A stretch of DNA of 64,000 nt, from assembly GCA_963575745.1 (NCBI GenBank), contig CAUYUJ010021171.1:383501-447500 (forward strand), in the 5' to 3' direction. Positions 53,722 to 63,724 of this stretch are shown in pieces. Under the pieces are notes generated by a model, which worked only from the letters and a program-made list of their open reading frames with translations, was not told the DNA's origin and made no database searches. Position numbers and translations under genes: made by a program. Each line of letters opens with the position of its first letter. The first letter of the stretch is position 1. The DNA is from Prorocentrum cordatum. Taxonomy: Eukaryota > Sar > Dinophyceae > Prorocentrales > Prorocentraceae.

Positions 53722-54284
53722 GGCCGCGGCCGCAGTGCGAGGCGCCGAGCGCGACGCGGTGGCTGCGGCGCAGCCTCGGCGCGCGGGCCCCAGCCCACGC
53801 GTCGGCGCGAAAGGGGGGGGCCGACCCCGCGCGGGCTCGCGGGCACCCGCGGGCCGCGGGCTTGAACCGAAATGGAATCGGACGCGGAAGCGAGACTTCG
53901 GGAGGAGGGGGAGGGGGTTGCCCATGGACCCATTGAAGTCTTGGAGCTCCTCGAGCCCTCGGGGGCCTCTCAGAAGGGCCCCGCTGGTTCTTGCGACGGG
54001 GTCTCGGGGGAGGGGGCAGAGTGAGGGTGGCATTGGGAACCAGAAATATAAGTGAACTGGCGTCCCTTTGAATGCGCAGGTCTTGGTTCACTTGTTTTCG
54101 TCGTTGAACGGGCGGTGGCAACGTCGGTGCCTTCGCGCGCGCCCATGCCATTCTGGGTGAACGCCTTCGCCGTTCGAGCAGTGGGCGTCTCCCCGACGTT
54201 AGTTGGCGTGGGATCCAGTGCCTGACAGCGGAGAGGGGGGCGCAGGGACGTGGCGCGGGGGCGCGGAGTGGGCCGAGTAGGGGA

Positions 54285-54430
54285 GGGGGGCGGCGGCATG
54301 TCCGCCTGAAGGGCGGAGGAGCGCAAAGGGGTGGGGCGGGGGCGGCATGTCCGCCACGAGTTGGAAGGCGAGAAGGCTGCGCTACAAGGCGGCATATCCG
54401 CCACGAGGCGGCATATCCGCCACGACCTTT
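54285..54430. repeat. GGCGG...CCGCC palindromes
   Basis: Four copies: GGCGGCATGTCCGCC twice and GGCGGCATATCCGCC twice, the latter separated by only ACGA. Confidence 0.85.
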
Positions 54431-54485
54431 TTGTTATCCCGAGGCCGCCCCGTTGGCCTGGAGAGTTGAAGAGTCGTAGCGCGAA

Positions 54486-55438
54486 TTACTCGCCGCGCGC
54501 CCTGGCGGCGAGCTCCTTCTTGACCAGCTCCTCCGCCTCCGCGATGGCCCTGGCCTCGGAGCGATCGGGCGCAACGAGGCAGCAGGGGGCGGAGGGGGCG
54601 TCGAGGCAGGGGCGAAAATGAAGAGAGCGCGGAGGAGGGCGTCGAGAAGGGCGTCGGTGAGAATCTGGCCTTGTCGGCCTCATCGCCCGCGATGTACTTC
54701 AGGCTGACGTTGCTGCCAGGGACGCCGACCCTGCCGCTGCGGAACTGCACCTGGGGGGCGGAGCAACGATGAACAGTCGCCTGAAAGGCGGCGGGCGCGC
54801 AAACTGCGACCCCAGCGGGGCTGCTGGGAATCGCCGCGCGCGCCCGACGCCTCATCGGTGGGAGGTTCAACCCCGCTCGCCAAGTTGCGTGTGGTCTGCA
54901 TCTCCCACCTCGGCTTCGCCCACTTGCGCTGCTTGTCCTTCCCAGCCGCGCCGTCCGTCTTCTTGCCCGTGGGGAGCGGCGTCTTCTTAGCCACGTTGCC
55001 CGTGGCAGGCGGCGTCGTCTTCTTTGCCGCGTTGTCATTGCCAGGCGGCGTCGTCTTCTTAGCAGCATTGCCCGTGGCAAGCGTGGGGGCCTTCACCGCC
55101 TCGGCGTTCTTTTTCGTCTTGACCGCCTTCGTCCTCTTATCCATGGCCGCGACCATGGCCAGAGCCGCCTCCGTCGGGGTCTTCTTCAGAGAGCCTGCGG
55201 CGATGCCGACCTTCTCAGCCTTGGGCGGCGGCGCCACGGCGACGATGCCGAAGTCGGAGTCGGAGTCGAGCTCGATCGGCAGCTCATGCTTCTTCTGCTT
55301 CTTCGCCGCGCGGCTCTTGCTGATCGAGGCCGTTTGGGCGGCGGCGGTGCTCGATAACGGCTGACAGTCGGCGGGTTTGCCGCCATCGTGTGCCGCCAGT
55401 TGCTGCGTCGACGGCGCATCCGAACTCCCCGCCGCCAT
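54486..55438 (-). CDS. Lys/Ala-rich protein of the element
   Basis: ATG 55438 (MAAGSSDAPSTQQLAAHDGG) leads to a basic segment (SRAAKKQKKHELPIELDSDS), then KKTPTEAALAMVAAMDKRTK and three imperfect repeats of GNAAKKTTPP-type sequence (54960-55080), then KWAKPRWEMQTTRN. Coding seems to continue in other frames with VGVPGSNVSLKYIAGDEADK (54690-54740) and ARAIAEAEELVKKELAARAR to a TAA at 54486, so introns or indels lie at about 54745-54880 and 54600-54690. Likely a basic, possibly DNA-binding protein. Family unknown. Confidence 0.5.
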
Positions 55439-55640
55439 CGAAAGCTGGTGGTTCGAACCTGCTCGTTCTTGCAACGGCTCCTGCGGCTGCTGCGTCTGCG
55501 AGCGGTCGATCAGCTGGATGGCTGGGTTGGGCCAGCGGCCGCCGCTGCGCGAAAGCCCCACCTGAAATCAGGCGGATCACCGCCGAACGAAAATATCCCC
55601 CCCCCCCCATCCCCCTAGGGGGATGGGGGGGGGGAATATT

Positions 55641-56582
55641 TCACAACACGCCCTCCATCCAGGCATCCAGAAACGTACCCCGCGCCGATCCAGGAACCCA
55701 CCCCTCGACCCAATACCAGGTGTCCCGCGGGGGAATGCGTTCTGTTATTCCCCGTGGAGCCGTCGGCCAGCGCCCAGAGAACGAATCGGCCGCCGCGATG
55801 GGGAGGTGCTGCTGAGGAGAGCCGCCGCCTGGGCCGTGGGATGGCTGCAGCCCGCCGCGGGCGGGCGCAGGCGCGGGCAGCGCGAGGTGGCCGCTCTTCT
55901 TCCCTGCACGGAGATTAATCAGCTTCGCAATCGTCACCATCTCGACGGGATTTATCTGCGGCGCCGTCGCTCCAACACCTGGCGGGAAGGCGTCGACGTA
56001 CGTGATGGGGTACTGAGACTGGAGCCTCCCAGGCGTGATGGGGAGAGCCTGGATGCCATCCCTGGGCGGCGGCATCGTCGCCACGAGATTCTTGAACGAG
56101 GATTTCACTGTGGCCAGATATGACTGCAACAGCTCCCTCGTGATCTCGCCCGTCTCCACGCCTGTCTGCTTGCACACCAGCAACAAGAATGCTGCCATAT
56201 TGGCGGCCGTCGGGCAGCTCGGATGCCTCAGGCCAAGCGCCCCGAGGTGCTCTGAGAACGCCGCCATCTTGGCAGTGAAGCCCGAATGCGGCGAGAGCAC
56301 GAACTCCCACAACTGAGGCGTCAGAAATTCAATGAACCCCTCGTAGTTCTGGAGCTTCCTCCCCTGCAGGCTGCCCGACGACAGAGCCTGCAAGAAGTCT
56401 CCCAGCTCGGACTGCGCCCACCCCACGCCGCCGCCCAAAGCAGCAAACTGCGCACTCTGGAGCTGCGACCAGCGCTGGGACGTCGCCGCCTGGATGCAGG
56501 CAGGAAGGTGCTCCGTCGCACTGCCGCGCGCTACGAACGCCGCCCGCGCCTCCTCCAGGCGGCCTCGAAGGATGCCCTCCAT
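55641..56582 (-). CDS. 313-aa protein of the element
   Basis: ATG 56582 (MEGILRGRLEEARAAFVARG) opens an uninterrupted frame to 55641. Ordered, mostly helical segments include GRKLQNYEGFIEFLTPQLWE, HLGALGLRHPSCPTAANMAA and FLLLVCKQTGVETGEITREL; the second half (ITPGRLQSQYPITYVDAFPP; VEMVTIAKLINLRAGKKSGH) is less compact and ends DAWMEGVL. The Q-N-Y/F...L...W and L-G-L-x-x-P-x-x-x-T pattern recalls a family I remember as frequent in dinoflagellate gene sets. Intact, so possibly expressed. Role unknown. Confidence 0.65.
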   Translation of the reverse strand: MEGILRGRLEEARAAFVARGSATEHLPACIQAATSQRWSQLQSAQFAALGGGVGWAQSELGDFLQALSSGSLQGRKLQNYEGFIEFLTPQLWEFVLSPHSGFTAKMAAFSEHLGALGLRHPSCPTAANMAAFLLLVCKQTGVETGEITRELLQSYLATVKSSFKNLVATMPPPRDGIQALPITPGRLQSQYPITYVDAFPPGVGATAPQINPVEMVTIAKLINLRAGKKSGHLALPAPAPARGGLQPSHGPGGGSPQQHLPIAAADSFSGRWPTAPRGITERIPPRDTWYWVEGWVPGSARGTFLDAWMEGVL

Positions 56583-56719
56583 GGCAGCGATGCGGCGCGA
56601 CCGCGCGCCGAGCGGAGTGCGCGACTCCCCGCGCGCGCACGCCGCCCGAAGCCCTCGGAGGAGGGCTCGCCAAAAACGGATCGAGCCAACGCGCGTGCGA
56701 CGGACATATCCTACTCCTG

Positions 56720-56845
56720 CTCTTCCTGCTCCTCCTCCTCCTCCCCCTCCTCCTCCTCCTCCTCCTCCTCCCCCTCCTCCCCCTCCTCCCCCTCCTCCTC
56801 CTCCTCCTTCTCCTCTTCCTCCTCTCCCTCCTCCTCCTCCTCCTC
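56720..56845. repeat. (TCC)n tract
   Basis: TCC/CCC/TTC repeats just upstream of the 313-aa gene; poly-Glu or poly-Pro frames are artefacts. Confidence 0.9.
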
Positions 56846-56984
56846 CTGGGTGAGGGGGGGCGCAGGGGGGAGAGGGTGTCGAAGGGGGGGCGGGGGAGGG
56901 GGTGCCGAAGGGTGCGCGGGGGGGAAGAAGAGAGCTATGGGGGAGGGTGGGTCAAGGAGAGGCCAGGGAGGGGAGGGGGGAAAG

Positions 56985-57345
56985 GGGTGGGCGGCTTGCC
57001 GCCGAGGGGGTGGAAGGAGGCGGCAAAGCAAGCCGCCGATAGGGCGGTTGGGAAGAAGCGGTTTCCCGCCACGAGGAGGAGAAGGCGGTTTGCCGCCAGA
57101 GGAGGAGTAGGCGGTTTGCCCCCAGAAGGGGTAGGCGGTTTGCCGCCAGAGGAGGAGAAGGCGGTTTGCCGCCAGAAGGGGTAGGCGGTTTGCCGCCAAA
57201 GGAGGAGAAAGCGGTTTGCCGCCAGAAGGGCGGTTTGCCGCCACGGAGGGGGAGAAGGCGGATTGCCGCCATGGGGGGGGGAGAAGGCGGATTACCGCCG
57301 ACGGAGGACGAGGCGACGGAGGAGAAGGCGGTGCGCCGCCTAAGG
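56985..57345. repeat. GGCGG...CCGCC palindromes, right subterminal
   Basis: The densest field: about eleven copies (mostly GGCGGTTTGCCGCC and GGCGGATTGCCGCC) at 20-45-bp spacing, between the 313-aa gene and the right end. Confidence 0.85.
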
Positions 57346-57461
57346 AAAGGGGGGATAAGGGAGGGCCGAAGACACATGGATAAACATTTTCCTCCTTCCC
57401 TCCCCCCTCCCCGCGGGCATGCGCGCAGCCCGCAGCGCCGCGGCCGCGAGGTACAGCAAGT

Positions 57462-57761
57462 ACCTGCGGCGCCTCGGTCCTGAACAACTGAACAACAACA
57501 ACAACGGAAATTCAATGGATTTCAAAAAAGTTAAGAATAAAAAATACGCAAATGATTAGCAAAAACACGAATATGTTCAGCCCCATCGACTTAGCAGAGA
57601 TATCTAACTTAGTATATTACTTACATCTACACTTACAAACACCATAAGTATTGCATATGCACACATGAGATGCGCGATCAACAAGTGTACGTTCTATGGC
57701 TTAACTAAGATTATGTAAGATGAACGCTCTTACCGCACTTACAGCCACCCGACGATCAAAG
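57462..57761 (-). repeat. Right terminal inverted repeat, AT-rich
   Basis: About 300 bp, the inverted partner of 43557-44010 with shorter spacers between the conserved blocks. The outer 39 bp match at 38 positions. Confidence 0.75.
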
Positions 57762-57789
57762 TGCGGGAACGAGAGCGCGTCTGTAAAAA

Positions 57790-59000
57790 CTTCCGAAATG
57801 CGACGCGAAGAGGTCGCGAGTTGTTTGGAAGGGGCGGTTGCTTGCTTTGGGCAAGGGGGGAAGGGGCAAAAGCAGAGAGCACCATGGTTACAGAGCTCGG
57901 CGCGCTCTTCCGCTTCACGGCGCGCTTCAGCGCGGCCGAAGTCTCGGCGTCGGCCCTGGGCCGGCGCAGTCCCCGGCCTGCTAGACACAAGCGAGAGAGA
58001 CGGAGAGAAGGATAATATCGACAGATCATAAGAAAGGGATGAAACGGCGCGGAGGGCGCTTAAGGGAGCGAGCGGGCGAGAACCAAGTGGCCCAACAGCG
58101 TGCGGAAATTCTAAACAGACTAAAAGTGCGGCGACAGCGATGACTGCGCGAGCCAGCTGCGCGACTTTTGCAACCGGCGGCCGGGCGCCTCGAAAGATCC
58201 AATCCGCTATGGTTACAGAGCTCGGCGCGCTTTTCCGCTTCATGGAGCGTTTCAGCGCGGTCGAGGTCTCGGCGCCGGCCCGAGGCCGGCGCAATCCGCG
58301 GCCTGGTAGACGCGAGCGAGAGACAGGGAAAGTGATATCATCAACAGAGCACGAGAAAGGGCCGGACGACGCGGAGGGCGGTTAAGGATGTGAACGGGAA
58401 AGGGGCGCGCGGCCCAACAGCGCGCAGACATTGAAAAACATTAAGACAATGCGGCGCCCGCGATGATTGCGCCAGCCAGCCGCGCGATTTCCGCGGCCGG
58501 CGGCTAGGCGCCTTGAAAGATCCAGATCAATATGGTTACAGAGCTCGGCGCGCTCTGCCGCCTCATGGAGCGTCTCAGCGCGGCCGATGTCTCGGCGTCG
58601 GCCCGAAGGCCGGCGCAATCCGCGGCCTGCTGGACACGAGCGAGAGAGACAGGGAGAATGAGAGCATCAACACGAGAAAGCGCGGGGGCGACGCGGAGGG
58701 CAAACAAGGATGTGAACTGGAAAAGGGTGCGTGGCCCATCCACGCGTGGAAAATGAAAAACAATACGGCGCCCGCGATGGCGCGCGAGCCAGCTGCGCGA
58801 CTTCCGCGGCCGGCGGCCGGGCGCCATGCAATATCCAGATCACTATGGTTACACTGCTCGGCGCGCTCGTTCCGCTTCAGGAGCGCTGCAGCGCGGCCGA
58901 GGTCTCGGCGCCGGCCCGAGGGCCGGCGCAATCCGCGGCATGCTAGGCACATGCGAGAGAGACATGGAGAATGATATCATCAACAGAGCATGATAGAGGG
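57790..59000. repeat. Tandem repeat, ~320-bp unit, 3.5-4 copies
   Basis: ATGGTTACAGAGCTCGGCGC occurs at about 57883, 58208 and 58531, with a variant near 58843. Each unit also holds GCGAGAGAGACGGAG-like, GATATCATCAACAGAGCA-like and GGAGGGCG words. It begins within 30 bp of the right end of the 14.2-kb element. Arg-rich frames here are artefacts. Confidence 0.9.
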
Positions 59001-59304
59001 AACGACGTTTAATGGCTGATTCGGCGCGGAACTCCAGATCCCCCCGGGGCGCCCTACGGGGGGGGAGACAGGGGTGCATGTTCTGGAACTGTTGTTCCGG
59101 AACCTCCCGAAGGACCACGGGGGGGGGGCAGGCAGGCGCGCGCGTGAACGGCGTCTCCGACGGGGTCTCTCTTGCGCGGTGGGGGCAGCTCATCTGGAAG
59201 CTGCGCGTGCATTCAACGGCGCGTGCGCAGCGGACTCGGGGGAGAGCGGGGCCTTCGAACGCGCCTAAGCGAAGGGGCGGAACGGGCGAGGCGGGCCCGG
59301 GCGC

Positions 59305-60828
59305 TCAGACCTCACGGATAGAGCACTGAAGCCAGCAGTTGACCTGGAGCGGCATTCGCGTCTTCTTGGCCTCGCCGCCACCCACAGCAGGCTTCCTCAT
59401 CCGAGAGGTGGCCGCTTCGGCGACCTGGATCATGCACTTCGTGTCGGTCTGCAGGCCCTGCACCGCATGCGCATGCCACAGAATGATGTTAACGGGCTGC
59501 CCGCGCTCGGTCCGCTGTGCCACGACCTGGCGCCGGGGCTCCGTAGTCCGCAGCATGGGGCCGATAGAAAGGACGGTTGCCTCGAAGTTGATCACCATTG
59601 TGCCCTTGAAGTACTCGCCGAGGCTGCCCAGGTCCGTCTTCGCGACGGGGGCCAAAGGTATGTTGAGGCGCGACACGCCGCGCCTGCGCACCGACACCGC
59701 GGGCCGGTTGCTGCCGGTGTCGTCGCAGGCGAGCTCGCTACGCATGGCGAGGAAGCGATCGGCATCGCCGCCCATGGTCGATGCCAGGGGCAGCATGCCG
59801 CTGAAGGCACGAGTGGACAATCGCGCGGACCCCTAGAAGGTGAATTGCACGGTGTCGCCGACATGGAAGAAGACGCTCTGCGAACTCGGGCTCGCTGCCC
59901 ACACCCCGACGCCGAGGGCCCCGCGCTCGTCGCAGGTGTAGACCCTGGCGCGGGCCCCCCCCGCGAACTTGTCGAAGGGCCCGCACATCGGTGAGTAGTC
60001 CAGCGCTGTCCCGTCCGTCCCAAAGAGCGTTCCGACGAATGGGTCCGCCTGGAACTCCACGGTGGTGATGTGGTGCATGGCCGCCATCGACACTGGGGCC
60101 GCTGGGGGAGCGCCGATGGGCAGCATTGGAGCACTTGGACCCGCGGTCCCGATGAGGATCCGCGGGCGGCCGACGTTGCCGTCGGCCGCAGGCGGGAGCT
60201 GCCGGTTCCCCGCAGGCGGCTGCTGCGGCGCGACGCCAGCGGCGGCGAAGGCGAAAAGGCGGCGCCAGGGCTGAGGGCCCGCCGGCGCCACGGCGGCAGG
60301 TGGGCCCGTCGGAGGCGCCCTCGGCGGCGCGGCGGCCGGGCCGACCTCGGGCCCGCCAGCGGGAAGTCCAGGCTCCACAGAAGCGCCCCCCGTCGTGGAT
60401 GCTTCCGTTGCGAGAGCGGCTGCGGCTGCGAGATCCCCGGCAGCCAATGCAGCCGTAATGGCCGTCACCGCCCGCGCCTTGTCATGCTCCCGCTCACGCT
60501 GCGCTCGCAGCTGCTGCGTTGCCGTAACGAGCCTCGCAACGGTCTGGAGATCGCCAGCCGCAATGGCTGCGTGGATCGCCGCAATGTCGTCTGCCTCCTC
60601 GCCCACGCGATCTGGAAGGGCTGCGGGACCAGAGCTGGCCGTTCCAGGTGCCTGCTGGTGGCCCGTGGCTGGTGCCGCTGCGGTTGCAGCACTGGAGCCC
60701 CCATAGGATCGGCGCGGCGGGGAGCGCGATCGGGTTGGAGACCAGTCGAACTCGTCGGTGGAAGTCGGGGGGAGGCTCACCTCCGCGATGTCTCCGAGAC
60801 GTGTGTGGGCAGAGAAGCGGCACGCCAT
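59305..60828 (-). CDS. Unrecognised protein with one in-frame TAG
   Basis: ATG 60828 (MACRFSAHTRLGDIAEVSLP) opens a 331-codon frame: an SR-like patch (DWSPTRSRSPPRRSYGG), an Ala-rich helical region (AAIHAAIAAGDLQTVARLVT), a Pro/Ala linker and an ordered end (VEFQADPFVGTLFGTDGTAL; GVGVWAASPSSQSVFFHVGD). A TAG at 59833-59835 follows; the same frame then runs 175 more codons with equally protein-like sequence (SARLSTRAFSGMLPLASTMG; GEYFKGTMVINFEATVLSIG; QPVNIILWHAHAVQGLQTDT) to a stop at 59305. It is best seen as one gene of about 507 codons with a nonsense codon. Family unknown. 59000-59300 shows no gene. Confidence 0.55.
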
Positions 60829-60879
60829 GACGGGTGGCTCGCGGGTCTGGGCGAGCGGATGAGGAGGAGGGGCAGCAGG

Positions 60880-61060
60880 AAGAGCAGGAGGAGGATGAAG
60901 GAGGAGGAGGAGGAGAAGGAGCAGGAGGATGAAGGAGGAGGAGGAGGGGTAGGGGGGGAGGGAGAGGAGGAGGATGAAGTAGGAGGAGGAGGAGGAAAGG
61001 CGGATGAGAGGAGGATGAGGAGGATGAAGGAGGAGGCGGAAGAGGCGGAAGAGGGCACGA
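60880..61060. repeat. (GGA)n polypurine tract
   Basis: GGAGGA/GATGAA repeats immediately 5' of the 59305-60828 gene. Confidence 0.9.
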
Positions 61061-61079
61061 AGCGCCGGTCTCACGAGAA

Positions 61080-61480
61080 AGGAAGCCTCTTGGGGCGTGA
61101 TGAGAGCCGTTCGGGAGCCTCTCGGGGCCTCTTCTGGAGCTCTTGGGGGCGTCTTGGGGCTTGTTGGGGACCTGCTGGCGGCTTGGGGGGCCGTCTTGGG
61201 TCTCTCTTGGGCCGTCTTAGGCGCGTCTTGGGCTGTTATGGTGCCCTCTTGGGCTGTCTTGGCGGCCTCCTGGGGACCTCTCGGGGGCGTCTTGAGGCGT
61301 CTGGGGCGGTTTTGGGCGCCTCTTGGGCTGCCGTGCAGCGCGCCCAAGCCGTCTACCAGTGTATTTGTAAAATTGTAAGTTTTCCATCGGAATTTAGCGA
61401 TTTTCGCCCTCTTGGGAAGTCTCTTGGGACTCTCATGGCCTCTCTGGGGTGCGCTTTGGGAGCCTCTTGGGCTATTTTCT
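61080..61480. repeat. (CTTGGGGGC)-type minisatellite
   Basis: Irregular TCTTGGGGCC/TCTTGGGCGT units. The inverted form (GGCCCCAAGA) fills 61905-62400. Confidence 0.75.
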
Positions 61481-61574
61481 CGAGCTGCAGCGTGCTTGGA
61501 CAGAGTCTGAGTGCGGTCTCGGGGCCCTGTCATCCCATGAGGTCCTTGGGCCTGGCCAGGGAGCCTCGGTCCCC

Positions 61575-61627
61575 CGGTGTGTGTGTGTATATATATATAT
61601 ATACATACATACATACACCTATATCTA

Positions 61628-61662
<35 letters not shown>
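61575..61662. repeat. (TA)n-rich microsatellite
   Basis: GTGTGTGTATATATATATAT, CATACATA and TCTATCTATATATATA words. 61663-61900 shows no gene. Confidence 0.9.
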
Positions 61663-61904
61663 GCCAGCCCCCTTCTGGGGGCGCAAGGCTGCGAAGGTGT
61701 GTGCGGCCTGCTGTCATGTGTTATGTGTTGTCATTTGTTGGTTGGCCTTTTGTCTCTCCAGTCCTGTTTCCTGCCTCCTGTTTACTATCTGCTAGGGGGC
61801 CCCGCCGCGCCACCAAACAGCTAACGGGGGGGGGGTGAACCTCAAATCCTGGCTGCTCTGGGCCACCCCAAGATTTTCATGGTGACGTCACCGCGCGGCC
61901 AAAA

Positions 61905-62400
61905 CGGCCGGAGGGGCCTCCAAGATTGCCCGAAGAGGCTCCGACGAGAGCCTCAAGAGCCCAAGACGGCCCAAAATGTCCCCAAGATGGCCCCAAGACG
62001 GCCTCCCGAAGCAAAAGTCAACGATGTTCTGTGAGTTTTTGAAGTTTTTTGGCCTTCTCGCCTTTTCGGTTTTCCGACGCTCCGAGACGGACCAAGAGGT
62101 TCCCAAGATCGCCCCACGACGGCCCTAGAAGCTCCCACGACGGCCCAAGAGGCCCCCAAGACGGCCTCAAGACGGCCGAAGAGGGTCCCAAGACGGTCCA
62201 AGAGGCGCCCCAGACGGCCGGGCCGTAAGACCTTCCCGAGGGAGTCCACGAACCGACAACTCAACCTTTCCGTCCCGAGAGGGCCCCAGGAGGCCCCAAG
62301 GTCCCAAGAGGCTCCAAGAGGCTCCAAGATGCCCCCAAGAGGCCCCAAGGAGACCCCCAAGCGACCCGAAATACGCCCCGAGAGTCTCCAAAACGGCTTC
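61905..62400. repeat. (GGCCCCAAGA)-type minisatellite, inverted
   Basis: CCCAAGACGGCC/CCCAAGAGGCCC units, the reverse complement of 61080-61480. Confidence 0.75.
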
Positions 62401-62527
62401 CAAGAAGCTCTATCAATGACCCGCAGACGCTGCCGAGAAGCCTGCCACGAGAAGCACACACGGCGCTTTCCACGCAGCCGCACGCACTAGTAACAGGTGG
62501 GTCGGCGGCAGAGGGCGAAGCCCTTAA

Positions 62528-62534
62528 GAGTATG

Positions 62535-62587
<53 letters not shown>

Positions 62588-62592
62588 ATAGA
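62528..62592. repeat. (TA)n microsatellite
   Basis: Nearly pure TA dinucleotides. 62600-63290 holds GGTCATGA/GGGTGA-rich sequence without a gene I can support. Confidence 0.9.
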
Positions 62593-63294
62593 GAGAGAAG
62601 GCTTGAGGGCTCCTTTCGTTTCGCCTCAAATCTTGGCCCTGCGTCCACAAACTGTTGGGGGGCTGCAGAAAGACTCATCGATCGGAGCGAAAAGATAATG
62701 ATCAGGAGGGGGATAGGCCTCCCGGGCCAGATGGAGCCCATGTGTACGTTCACGCCATTGGCGAAGGGCATGGTTGCGACGGAGGCGAAGGTGAAGACTT
62801 CGATGCAGGCCGCACGGGTGAGCCCCGATCCCAATAGGGGTGACGGTTACGACGTCGAGGGTGAGTAAGTAGGCCATGGCCGCCAGCGGATCGTAGGTCA
62901 GGGCAAACCGGGGCTTGGGCAATGGCCCTGGAACCGATGGCCCCGAACAAGACCCGGTGAGATGACCGCGATGGGGGGTGAAGGTCATGATCTGGGAGGG
63001 GTCGCAATCATGGCCCTTATGGAGGTGGCGTGGCCGTTGCATGGGGCTCACATCATGACCGGGATGGAGCTGTCGGCAGTACCGGGAGGAGGTGAGTCAC
63101 GGTGATGATCATGAGGGGAGGAGGGTGGTAACCGCGAGTGTGGTATTAGTCATGATGTTGAGGGTTACATGTGCAGTTGCGCTGTTAGAGGGGTAAACGT
63201 GATGACAGCGAGGGGGGCCAAGGTCATGTCCGCTGAGCTATCCGCAGGATGCTGCAAGACAATACAGGCATGCAGACGAAGCGAGGCTAATTCG

Positions 63295-63510
63295 CTAGAT
63301 GCGGAATTGCACACACACACACACCCGACGATCCGCGTTTGTCGAATCGCTGGCCCCCAGACCTTCGACTTCTTCCCCAAACGCTGCTTTTACATCCCAC
63401 TTTCGACTTCCCCGAACTGACTTGTCATCCCGAATCGCCCTTCGACGGCCCTGGGATCTGGAAGCGGCCCTCGGACTCATCGAAAATTTGGAGGGACGGT
63501 AGGACACCGA
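63295..63510 (-). CDS. Possible exon, weak
   Basis: A minus frame reads SYRPSKFSMSPRAASRSQGR and KWDVKAAFGEEVEGLGASDS, mixed and not repeat-derived, before entering a (TG)n tract. A further fragment at about 63590-63720 (SDLREAVGSSGATETSEVQT) may belong to it. No start, stop or family evident. Confidence 0.25.
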   Translation of the reverse strand, partial: SVSYRPSKFSMSPRAASRSQGRRRAIRDDKSVRGSRKWDVKAAFGEEVEGLGASDSTNADRRVCVCVQFRI

Positions 63511-63724
63511 ACATTGGAGAAGGCAGATTGCCTGTGGCGGATGACGATACAGCTGGAGGACAAGTGGACCACCTGCTGATGGTTCAGTGCTTCAATGGTC
63601 GGGTCACCCCGCTGCCGTATCTGCCCTCCGGCTTTTGCCCCGTCTGGACCTCACTGGTTTCCGTCGCCCCCGAACTGCCCACCGCCTCGCGGAGATCAGA
63701 GTGCAACGCATTGAGGGCAGTAAA

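Larger units (their letters stand above)
43557..57761. mobile_element. 14.2-kb multigene DNA element with long inverted ends
   Basis: The outer 39 bp (starting CTTTGATCGTCGGGTGG) occur at 43557-43595 and inverted at 57723-57761 with one mismatch. Two more blocks repeat inverted and in the same order: CAGCTAAGTCGATGTGGGCT (43844) with its partner near 57575-57596, and CAGTTnTTCAGGAC...GGCGCCGCAGGT (43982-44010 and 57462-57490). All recognisable genes inside are on the minus strand: putative transposase, 98-aa protein, zinc-finger/SR protein, 212-aa protein, Pro-rich protein, Lys/Ala-rich protein and 313-aa protein. GGCGG...CCGCC palindromes fill the intergenic gaps. No target-site duplication is obvious at the two ends. 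Its status as a transposon is inference from ends plus transposase. Confidence 0.7.

Noticed and set aside
59833-60070. Plus-strand 584-codon frame across 60070-61824
   Set aside because: It is antisense to the protein-like minus frame and crosses (GGA)n and minisatellite DNA; its product is Arg/Gly/Glu low complexity.
62600-63290. GGTCATGA-rich stretch as a tandem repeat or gene
   Set aside because: Words recur but no unit length is constant, and no frame gives an ordered protein.
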